Source of the DNA: Nitrospinota bacterium
GTDB lineage: Bacteria > Nitrospinota > Nitrospinia > JACRGO01
Reading direction: 5' to 3'
Length of the DNA stretch: 5,150 bases
NCBI GenBank assembly: GCA_016212295.1
Contig: JACRGO010000129.1
Span: 1 to 5,150 of the forward strand
In this document: positions 1 to 5,123 of the stretch, piece after piece
Layout of the letters: each line of letters begins with the position of its first letter
How positions within the stretch are numbered: position 1 is the first letter of the stretch
Notes under the pieces: model-generated
The model's input: only the letters and a program-made list of their open reading frames with translations
Told to the model about the DNA's origin: nothing
Database searches by the model: none
Made by a program: the position numbers and the translations under genes

Positions 1-23
1 GCTGGAAATCATGCCGGCGGTGG

Positions 24-152
24 CTGAAAAATTTATTCCTTTAAAAATTCCCCTCTTGAGAGGGGTGGCCGAAGGCCGGGGTGTGTTAGCGTGTTTTTTA
101 TACCAACCGCATATTGCCCTTCAGGATAAACATTTTTTCCAAGACAGCTTCT
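24..152 (-). repeat. Composite repeat, left copy (inverted relative to 5010-5123)
   Basis: This copy has three parts. A 43-bp block at 46-88 is identical to the reverse complement of 5061-5103. A 27-bp block at 126-152 matches the reverse complement of 5010-5035 except for one inserted base. The AT-rich flank at 24-45 also resembles the other copy (ctgaaaa... then an A-run). The two conserved blocks are 37 bp apart here and 25 bp apart in the other copy. The 43-bp block contains two small palindromes: CCCCTC-TTGA-GAGGGG at 50-65 and GGCC-GAA-GGCC at 67-77. On the minus strand the repeat starts at the last base of the stop codon of the thioredoxin-like gene. Its form is that of REP-type dispersed elements. 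I cannot name the family or see a transposase that would mobilise it. Confidence 0.9.
43..65 (-). terminator. Candidate intrinsic terminator after the rib operon
   Basis: Read on the minus strand, a 6-bp G/C-rich stem (CCCCTC/GAGGGG, loop TCAA) is followed by AA and then five T. A second hairpin (GGCC-TTC-GGCC) lies just upstream. It sits about 90 bp after the stop codon of the last gene on that strand, so it plausibly ends the ribE-ribBA-thioredoxin transcript. The T-run is short, so it may be a weak terminator or mainly an mRNA 3'-end stabiliser. Confidence 0.5.
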
Positions 153-496
153 TATAAAAAATCAATTGCGTCGACTTCAGCTTCCGCCTTGCGCTTCTCT
201 TCTATTTCCACGTCCGCCTTCTCAACCGTCTTCATCAATACTTTTCGTTTGAATTCCATATAAGTTTTATAAACCGACACGATACCTTCCTCTTCCACCA
301 GGAAAAACGGGGCGGTGTCGATATCATGCTCCCTGGCCAATTTACTGCCCTCGGACCCGGGGTCGCGAAGGTCGGCGAACGCGGTCCTGTCGATAAACCG
401 CATCTCATTGCCGGCCTCCAGGCGTTCGGAGACTTCCCGGCATTTCCGGCATTCCTCCCCGTCCTCCATTATCTTTTTAACCAAAGTGATTTTCAT
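152..496 (-). CDS. Thioredoxin/glutaredoxin-fold small protein with CxxC motif
   Basis: A 114-residue cytosolic protein without signal peptide or membrane segment. It opens with a beta-strand-like stretch (MKITLVKKI), then a CxxC redox motif at C16-R-K-C19 in a helix-start context. A TAPF segment at 61-64 looks like the thioredoxin-fold cis-proline loop and is followed by a strand (FFLVEEEG). This spacing supports a thioredoxin/glutaredoxin-like fold, probably a dithiol oxidoreductase or thiol sensor. The last 25 residues form a very charged Lys/Glu tail ending AIDFL, which is not part of the core fold. The start codon lies 7 bp after the ribBA stop, so the two are almost certainly co-transcribed. 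There is no strong Shine-Dalgarno, so translational coupling to ribBA is likely. Its partner and role are unknown. Alternatives are a glutaredoxin relative or an accessory domain of sulfur metabolism. The fold is moderately sure; the function is not. Confidence 0.65.
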   Translation of the reverse strand: MKITLVKKIMEDGEECRKCREVSERLEAGNEMRFIDRTAFADLRDPGSEGSKLAREHDIDTAPFFLVEEEGIVSVYKTYMEFKRKVLMKTVEKADVEIEEKRKAEAEVDAIDFL

Positions 497-503
497 TAGC
501 CGC

Positions 504-1709
504 TCAAACCTTATTCAGTAAATGCCCCATCTTCTCCTGTTTCGTTTTCAGGTACTTGATGTTCTGTGGTTTGGGGGAAATTTCTATTGGGACCCTCTCC
601 ACGATATGGAGCCCGTATCCCTCCAGGCCCACGATCTTCCTGGGATTATTGGTCAGGAGCCGTATCTTCCCTATACCGAGGTCAACGAGGATCTGCGCCC
701 CGATGCCGTAGTCCCGCAGATCGGGATTGAAACCAAGGGTCTTGTTCGCCTCCAAGGTGTCCTCCCCCTGGTCCTGCAGTTCATAAGTCTTCAATTTGTT
801 GATCAGGCCTATCCCCCTTCCTTCCTGGTAAAGATACAGGAGAACGCCGGACGGACTTTTGGAAATGGCCTCCATCGCCTTATCGAGCTGCTCGCCGCAA
901 TCGCACCGGAAGGAATGAAAAACGTCGCCTGTCAGGCATTGGGAGTGGACCCTGACCAGGGTCTCCTTTTCCGGCTGAGGCTCTCCATGGACCAGGGCCA
1001 CGTGGATATGGCTGTCCAGGAGATTTTCGTAGGCGATGAGTTTAAAAACGCCGTATTGAGTGGGAAGGACGGTTTGGGCCATCCTCTTCACCAGTGATTC
1101 CCTGCGTATCCTGAAGTTGATCAAGGCTTCAATCGTCACCATCCTGAGTCCATAGCGGTCCGCGAATTCACGAAGCTCCGGGACCCTTGCCATTGAGCCG
1201 TCCTCGTTCATGATTTCGCATATAACTCCCGACGGGACAAGTCCGGCAAGACGCGCCAGGTCAACCGATCCCTCGGTTTGCCCGGTCCTGACTAAAACTC
1301 CGCCGTCAGCCGCGCGCAATGGGAAGACATGTCCTGGCTGTACAAGATCGCCTTTTTTATACCCGGGGTTGATGGCGGCCAGGATGGTTTTTGCCCTGTC
1401 AGCCGCTGAAATTCCGGTTGTCACGCCCTCCTTTCCGTCAATTGACACGGTAAAGGCCGTCTCGAAGTTCGACGTGTTTTGATCCACCATCATGGGAAGG
1501 CCCAGCTCTTCCACCCTTTCCCTGGTCAACGCCAGGCATATAAGCCCCCTGCCGTGCTTCGCCATGAAATTCACGGCTTCAGGCGTGACCTTTTCCGCCG
1601 CTACCACGAGGTCTCCCTCATTCTCACGGTCTTCGTCGTCCACCAGTATGATTATTTTCCCTTGCTTGAGGTCTTCTATTGCCTCTTCAATGGTGTTAAA
1701 CAGAGCCAT
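504..1709 (-). CDS. ribBA: Bifunctional RibBA: 3,4-dihydroxy-2-butanone-4-phosphate synthase / GTP cyclohydrolase II
   Basis: A 401-residue enzyme of usual length for the fusion, supplying both branches of riboflavin synthesis. The N-terminal domain (about 1-200) converts ribulose 5-phosphate to dihydroxybutanone phosphate plus formate. It shows the acidic loop [10 protein letters not shown] at 24-33, GHVFPLRA at 126-133 and [11 protein letters not shown] at 141-151. The C-terminal domain (about 206-401) opens GTP to the diaminopyrimidine. It has the zinc cysteines C258, C269 and C271 (HSQCLTGD...RCDCG), YQEGRGIGL at 294-302, DLRDYGIG at 330-337 and LLTNNPRK at 351-358. Q144 stands where many characterised DHBP synthases have the metal-binding His of GHTEA; I recall the Gln form in deltaproteobacterial homologues. 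The ATG is supported by a GGAG five bases upstream. ribE ends 21 bp before it and the thioredoxin-like gene starts 7 bp after it. Confidence 0.98.
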   Translation of the reverse strand: MALFNTIEEAIEDLKQGKIIILVDDEDRENEGDLVVAAEKVTPEAVNFMAKHGRGLICLALTRERVEELGLPMMVDQNTSNFETAFTVSIDGKEGVTTGISAADRAKTILAAINPGYKKGDLVQPGHVFPLRAADGGVLVRTGQTEGSVDLARLAGLVPSGVICEIMNEDGSMARVPELREFADRYGLRMVTIEALINFRIRRESLVKRMAQTVLPTQYGVFKLIAYENLLDSHIHVALVHGEPQPEKETLVRVHSQCLTGDVFHSFRCDCGEQLDKAMEAISKSPSGVLLYLYQEGRGIGLINKLKTYELQDQGEDTLEANKTLGFNPDLRDYGIGAQILVDLGIGKIRLLTNNPRKIVGLEGYGLHIVERVPIEISPKPQNIKYLKTKQEKMGHLLNKV

Positions 1710-1714
1710 ATTTT

Positions 1715-1718
1715 CTCC
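1715..1718 (-). promoter_or_regulatory. Shine-Dalgarno site of ribBA
   Basis: GGAG with a five-base spacer (aaaat) to the ribBA ATG, inside the 21-bp ribE-ribBA gap. It fixes the ribBA start. It is the only clear canonical Shine-Dalgarno among the five genes of the window. Confidence 0.85.
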
Positions 1719-1730
1719 ACTAATAATTTG

Positions 1731-2345
1731 TTACGAAAAATTCATCTTGGCCGCAGCCGCGCGGACCATGAAATTTTCGACATATTTTCCTATCTGGTCG
1801 CACTCGATGTTGACCGCGCTCCCAATTTTTTTTGTTTTAAGGGTAGTGCTCTCGATAGTGTAAGGAATCAGGGCTATTGTGACGCGGTCGGCGCGGCGCC
1901 TCGCCACTGTGAGGCTGATCCCATCAACCGCGACAGAGCCCTTCTCTACAAAATACCTGGCCAGGTCCCTTGGTATTTTTATCTCAAGGTCAATTCCACT
2001 TCCAACTATTTTCCTTGCCGTGATTTTCCCGGTCCCGTCGATATGACCGGAAACAAGATGGCCACCGATCCTGTCACCAAGCCTGGCTGCCCGCTCAAGA
2101 TTCACCTTGGCCCCTCTTTTGTACAGTCCGGCAGTGGACCTGGACAAGGTTTCCGTGGACAAATCGAAGCTGACCCTCTCCTTATCTATTGTAACAGCGG
2201 TCATACAGACTCCGTCAACCGCTACGCTGTCCCCTTCCTTCAGGGCTTCCGTTATCCTGGCGCACTCCACCACCAAGGCCGCGGACTTGCCTTTTTTTAC
2301 AAAGGAAAATATTGCTCCAATTTCTTCAATGATTCCCGTGAACAT
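1731..2345 (-). CDS. ribE: Riboflavin synthase, alpha subunit type
   Basis: A 204-residue protein of normal family length that dismutates two molecules of 6,7-dimethyl-8-ribityllumazine to riboflavin and the diaminopyrimidine. It starts with the family signature MFTGIIEE, which settles the start codon. Two tandem lumazine-binding barrels are visible. The first has VDGVCMT at 43-49 and GGHLVSGHIDG at 94-104. The second has VDGISLT at 140-146 and the IPYTIESTTL segment at 160-169. A C-terminal helix (from about 183) would form the trimer contact, as known for the family. No Shine-Dalgarno precedes the ATG; the upstream bases are pyrimidine-rich (atacccccttt). The gene is also called ribC in some species. 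It is followed after 21 bp by ribBA, so the two form one transcript. A candidate promoter lies in the spacer before it. Confidence 0.97.
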   Translation of the reverse strand: MFTGIIEEIGAIFSFVKKGKSAALVVECARITEALKEGDSVAVDGVCMTAVTIDKERVSFDLSTETLSRSTAGLYKRGAKVNLERAARLGDRIGGHLVSGHIDGTGKITARKIVGSGIDLEIKIPRDLARYFVEKGSVAVDGISLTVARRRADRVTIALIPYTIESTTLKTKKIGSAVNIECDQIGKYVENFMVRAAAAKMNFS

Positions 2346-2400
2346 TCGGAAAGGGGGTATTTAAAGCGAAGTTGAAGGTGAAAAAATTTTATGTCCATTG

Positions 2401-2409
2401 ATTATAACA
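2401..2409 (-). promoter_or_regulatory. Candidate extended -10 promoter element upstream of ribE
   Basis: On the minus strand TGTTATAAT combines a perfect TATAAT with the TGn extension, about 55 bases before the ribE ATG. No good -35 hexamer lies 16-18 bases upstream, which is tolerable for extended -10 promoters. It would let ribE, ribBA and the thioredoxin-like gene be transcribed separately from ribD. The motif sits in AT-rich DNA, so a chance match is possible. I see no FMN riboswitch core in this 94-bp spacer and no clear terminator after ribD. Confidence 0.4.
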
Positions 2410-2439
2410 AATAAAATCAAACCGGTATTCCTTTCCCTA

Positions 2440-3543
2440 TCAAACTACATAGCCCGCCACCATTATATCTTCCCCCGCCCTTGAGACCTCCAGGTCCTTT
2501 ATTCGGACCGCGTCCTTCAGTTCCCTGGCCCCTTCAAGCCCGAACATCGGAAAGGCGCTTTCTCCTCCAATGATTTTCGGGGCGTAAAAGAAAACCACCT
2601 TGTCCACTATGCCGGAACGCAGGGCGGAGGCGTTGACCCTGCTCCCCCCCTCAATAAGCACGCTGGTTATTTCCATTGCCCCCAGCTTTTTCATGAGGTC
2701 CCGTAAGTCCACCATGCCGTTTTCTTCCCCTGTTTTAATAATTATAACACCCTTGGCTTCAAGGCGTCGCGTTTTTTCCAAAGCCGCTTTGCCGGTTGTG
2801 GCTATGATTGTTTTTTTTTCTCCGTCCGGTTGCAGCGCCTTGGAATTACCGGGTATCTTAAGCGCGCTGTCCAAAACAATGCGGAAAATATTTTTACCTT
2901 CTTTGCCCCTTGGCCTGGCGGTAAGCGAGGGGTCGTCACGGATAATCGTGTTAACGCCCACCATCACGGCGTCCACCTCGTCCCGCATTTCGTGCACCCT
3001 GGCGCGGGCCTCTTCTCCGGTTATCCATTTAGACTCTCCGCTGGGAGCGGCGGTCTTGCCATCCAAACTGGCCGCTGATTTCAGGGTGACGAAGGGTTTT
3101 CCAGTTGTGATGTGCTTGGCGAATATCTCGTTTGTTTTCCTTGCCTCGGCCTCCAGTATTCCGCATACGATTTCCAATCCAGCGGCCTTCAACTTTTCAA
3201 ACCCCTTTCCTGAAACCAGGGGATTGGGGTCTTGCATCCCGGCGAACACCCTTTTTATTCCGGCCCTTATCAGGGCGTCGCAGCATGGAGGGGTCCTGCC
3301 GGAATGGGCGCATGGCTCCAGATTGATGTAGAGGTCCGCCCCGTTTGCCTTGTCCCCAGCGGCATTCAATGCCTCGATCTCCGCGTGCGGCATTCCCGCC
3401 TTTTGATGGAACCCGGTCCCTATCACCTTCTCATCCTTGACCAGCACGGCCCCCACCATTGGATTTGGACTGGTCCGCCCCTTTGCCCTCAAGGCCAGGT
3501 CCAGGGCCATTTTCATAAAGCGCTCGCGCGTGGAAGGTCCCAT
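2440..3543 (-). CDS. ribD: Bifunctional RibD: diaminohydroxyphosphoribosylaminopyrimidine deaminase / reductase
   Basis: A 367-residue protein of usual size carrying out the second and third steps from GTP to riboflavin. The N-terminal cytidine-deaminase-like domain (about 1-145) shows TSPNPMVGAV at 24-33. Its zinc site is H53-A-E55 together with PCAHSGRTPPC at 77-87 (C78 and C87); C88 is an additional Cys. The C-terminal NADPH-dependent reductase domain (about 148-367) shows LKSAASLDGKTA at 154-165, SKWITG at 171-176, VGVNTIIRDDPSLTAR at 195-210, LIEGGSRVNA at 296-305 and KIIGG at 323-327. The first ATG fits the usual short leader before the first helix (RERFMKMALDLAL). It has no Shine-Dalgarno: the bases in that position belong to an AT-rich heptamer repeat. 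M10 is a less likely start. ribE follows 94 bp downstream on the same strand. Confidence 0.97.
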   Translation of the reverse strand: MGPSTRERFMKMALDLALRAKGRTSPNPMVGAVLVKDEKVIGTGFHQKAGMPHAEIEALNAAGDKANGADLYINLEPCAHSGRTPPCCDALIRAGIKRVFAGMQDPNPLVSGKGFEKLKAAGLEIVCGILEAEARKTNEIFAKHITTGKPFVTLKSAASLDGKTAAPSGESKWITGEEARARVHEMRDEVDAVMVGVNTIIRDDPSLTARPRGKEGKNIFRIVLDSALKIPGNSKALQPDGEKKTIIATTGKAALEKTRRLEAKGVIIIKTGEENGMVDLRDLMKKLGAMEITSVLIEGGSRVNASALRSGIVDKVVFFYAPKIIGGESAFPMFGLEGARELKDAVRIKDLEVSRAGEDIMVAGYVV

Positions 3544-3551
3544 AAAAGATA

Positions 3552-3579
3552 TTTCAAATTTCAGATTTCAGATTGGAAG
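3552..3579. repeat. Heptamer array (tttcaga) abutting the ribD start
   Basis: Consecutive 7-bp units tttcaaa, tttcaga and tttcaga, then a degenerate ttggaag, on the plus strand. The array ends 8 bp before the ribD ATG, so it makes up the mRNA leader where a ribosome binding site would be expected. Nothing in it resembles a known regulatory element. Confidence 0.7.
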
Positions 3580-3597
3580 AATACAAAGTCTTTTTAC

Positions 3598-3658
3598 CAC
3601 AAAGCAGGCACAAAGATCACAAAGTTTTTTCTCAGCGTCCCTTGTGAATTTTTTGTGT
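3598..3658. repeat. CACAAAG repeat cluster in the cheB-ribD spacer
   Basis: CACAAAG occurs at 3598-3604, 3609-3615 and 3618-3624. It is followed by partly complementary cttgtgaa (3641-3648) and tttgtgtg (3652-3659), so the cluster can fold as an imperfect hairpin. It is related in design to 4802-4884, where the heptamer is CACTAAG/CACGAAG and the right arm is CTTTGTG. It lies directly after the cheB stop, with no T-run that would make it a clear terminator. Confidence 0.65.
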
Positions 3659-3669
3659 GCTTTAATGAC

Positions 3670-4761
3670 TTACACCATGTTGAGCAATTCACCGGCCACG
3701 TTGGAGAGGGGGACTATCTTGTCGGCTATGCCGAGGTCCACCACGGCCTTAGGCATGCCGTACACGACGCAGGTCTCCTCGTTTTGGGCGACTATCCTGC
3801 CGTTGGAATCCTTGATGGCCTTCATGCCGTCGCGGCCGTCGTGGCCCATGCCGGTAAGGATCACCCCTATGCTTGATCCTCCGTAAACCTGGGCCGCGGA
3901 AAGCGCCATCTGGTCCACTGAAGGACGGTGGAGGCTGTTTGAGGGTTCGGGGTTGAGCTTGACGCGGACTTCCGCTGAGTGGACGCGCCTGAATGTGAGA
4001 TGAAACTCTCCGGGAGCTATCAATGCGACGCCGGGTTTAATCGCCTCCCCATCTTCAGCGGTTTTCACCTGGATCGAACTGATTTGGTTCAGACGTTCGG
4101 CGAAGGGGGGAATAAAGGAGGTGGGCATGTGCTGGACTATGGCGATCCCGACCGGGAAATCCTTTGGAATCTGGGACAAGACGTCCTGAAGGGCCTTTGG
4201 TCCGCCAGTGGAGGAGCCGATGGCCACTATGCTGGCTTTTCCATGCGAGGACCTTTGGGGCATGGCATTGGCATAAGCCGGCGGGCCGGGCTTTTGAAAA
4301 CCGGGGCGTGAAAGATCCATTTGGTGAAGGGGCGCGGTTTTTTTAAAGGCTATTCTTCTATAGGCCACTGCCTTGACCTTGGCCACGAGATCGTCCCTTA
4401 TCTGGACGATGTTCAGGGAGAGGTTATCCAGGTTTTTCGGAATAAAGTCAACGGCGCCCATTTCCAATGCCTGGAGCGTGGCGTGGGCGCCTTCAACGGT
4501 GAGGGAACTCAGCATCAGCACTGGGAGAGGGGTCTTTTCCATGATGATTTTAAGGGCCGTCAAGCCGTCCATGCGGGGCATCTCTATATCAAGAGTGACC
4601 AAGTCGGGTTTCAGGGAGGCTATTTTATTGATTCCATCCTCTCCGTCCCTGGCGGTCCCTACCACTTCCAGCGAAGGGTCGGAGTCTATCATGTTGGAGA
4701 TGGCCTTGCGCATGAAGGCCGAGTCGTCAACAACAAGGACCTTGATTTTTTTTATTGTCAT
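3670..4761 (-). CDS. cheB: CheB: protein-glutamate methylesterase/glutaminase response regulator
   Basis: A 363-residue protein of normal length that demethylates and deamidates chemoreceptors during adaptation and is switched on by phosphorylation from CheA. The receiver domain (about 5-125) has the acidic pair D12-D13, phospho-acceptor D58 in LDIEMPRMDG, S85/S86 and K109 in FIPKN. A linker rich in Pro, Gln and His (about 140-172) leads to the methylesterase domain (about 175-363). There the catalytic triad is readable as S184 (IGSSTGG), H211 (VQHMP) and D308 (LTGMGHDG). The ATG is preceded by eight A and no Shine-Dalgarno, and codons 4-6 contain another A8 run. No other chemotaxis gene is in the window; its partners may lie upstream beyond the repeat region. 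It is separated from ribD by 126 bp of repeats, so shared transcription is possible but unproven. Confidence 0.98.
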   Translation of the reverse strand: MTIKKIKVLVVDDSAFMRKAISNMIDSDPSLEVVGTARDGEDGINKIASLKPDLVTLDIEMPRMDGLTALKIIMEKTPLPVLMLSSLTVEGAHATLQALEMGAVDFIPKNLDNLSLNIVQIRDDLVAKVKAVAYRRIAFKKTAPLHQMDLSRPGFQKPGPPAYANAMPQRSSHGKASIVAIGSSTGGPKALQDVLSQIPKDFPVGIAIVQHMPTSFIPPFAERLNQISSIQVKTAEDGEAIKPGVALIAPGEFHLTFRRVHSAEVRVKLNPEPSNSLHRPSVDQMALSAAQVYGGSSIGVILTGMGHDGRDGMKAIKDSNGRIVAQNEETCVVYGMPKAVVDLGIADKIVPLSNVAGELLNMV

Positions 4762-4801
4762 TTTTTTTTGAGTGACTAAAGTTTGAATTAAATTTTTTTT
4801 G

Positions 4802-4884
4802 CCACTAAGCCACTAAGACACTAAGGCACGAAGATTCACGAAGCTTTATCAAGCTGTTCTTTGTGAAGCTTAGCGCCTTTGTGG
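4802..4884. repeat. CACTAAG/CACGAAG array forming a long imperfect palindrome
   Basis: CACTAAG sits at 4803, 4811 and 4819, then CACGAAG at 4827 and 4837, giving steps of 8, 8, 8 and 10 bp. The right side carries CTTTGTG at 4859-4865 and 4877-4883. Outer arms ccactaag (4802-4809) and ctttgtgg (4877-4884) are largely complementary. Inner arms ttcacgaag (4835-4843) and ctttgtgaa (4859-4867) pair with one G-T. The layout suggests a cruciform or long RNA stem-loop. I recognise this kind of sequence as a common dispersed intergenic repeat, with no function known to me. Confidence 0.75.
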
Positions 4885-4926
4885 CGTATTTGGACTTATC
4901 GCCCTTCGGGCGGACTTTAAAAAATT

Positions 4927-4964
4927 GAACATCGAACATCCAACATTGAACGTCGAACGTCGAA
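4927..4964. repeat. 7-bp tandem array (gaacatc / gaacgtc)
   Basis: Five consecutive 7-bp units, gaacatc, gaacatc, caacatt, gaacgtc and gaacgtc, plus a final gaa. The period is exact and units vary at only a few positions. It is intergenic and not part of a visible reading frame. In form it resembles heptanucleotide short tandem repeats described in cyanobacteria, though the sequence differs. Confidence 0.8.
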
Positions 4965-5009
4965 AAAGGAAGAAAGGATTTAAAAAGTAAAATGAATTTT
5001 TCTTACTTC

Positions 5010-5123
5010 AGAAGCTGTCTTGAAAAAATGTTTATACTGAGGCATGAATAAGAAGCCCCTTAACACACCCCGGCCTTCGGCCACCCCTCTCAAGAGGGGA
5101 ATTTTTTAAAAACAAATTTTCAG
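5010..5123 (+). repeat. Composite repeat, right copy (inverted relative to 24-152)
   Basis: The conserved 26-bp block (5010-5035, agaagctgtcttg... to gtttat) is followed after 25 bp by the 43-bp double-hairpin block (5061-5103). The 43-bp block is identical in reverse complement to 46-88. The similarity continues through an A/T flank to cag at 5121-5123. Hairpins are GGCC-TTC-GGCC at 5072-5082 and CCCCTC-TCAA-GAGGGG at 5084-5099. The copy lies about 4.9 kb from its partner and faces the opposite way. Confidence 0.9.
5084..5107 (+). terminator. Terminator-like hairpin in the right composite repeat
   Basis: A 6-bp stem CCCCTC/GAGGGG with loop TCAA is followed by AA and six T on the plus strand. 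It would stop rightward transcription, but no plus-strand gene precedes it in the window. It may therefore only be an intrinsic property of the repeat. Confidence 0.35.

Noticed and set aside
522-1097. A 191-codon open frame on the plus strand
   Set aside because: It is antisense to the GTP cyclohydrolase II domain of ribBA and shows no motif of its own.
1479-2375. A 298-codon open frame on the plus strand
   Set aside because: It lies antisense to ribE and the 5' part of ribBA, whose minus-strand proteins carry complete family motifs. Its translation has no recognisable domain and low-complexity, out-of-frame character.
2811-2819. A9 run within ribD (E242-K243-K244-T245) as a programmed frameshift site
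   Set aside because: The zero frame continues into an intact reductase domain, so no frameshift is needed. The run is an ordinary lysine-rich codon stretch.
3232-3876. A plus-strand open frame spanning ribD, the spacer and cheB
   Set aside because: It overlaps two well-supported minus-strand genes and a repeat spacer; the translation looks like antisense shadow.
4802-4964. CRISPR array
   Set aside because: The units are 7-8 bp with essentially no spacers, far shorter than CRISPR repeats, and no cas gene is present.
5016-5039. Sigma-70 promoter using TTGAAA and TATACT in the right repeat
   Set aside because: The two hexamers are only about 7 bases apart, far from the needed 16-18, and no alternative -35 fits.
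5044-5109. A 21-codon frame starting MNKKPLNTPRPS inside the right composite repeat
   Set aside because: It is mostly a translation of the 43-bp hairpin block, has no clear Shine-Dalgarno, and the left copy does not keep the same start. It is more likely spurious.
24-5123. Composite transposon or integron cassette with the inverted repeats as ends
   Set aside because: No transposase or integrase is in the window, no target-site duplication is evident, and the cargo is housekeeping genes. Kept only as a possibility within the repeat finding.
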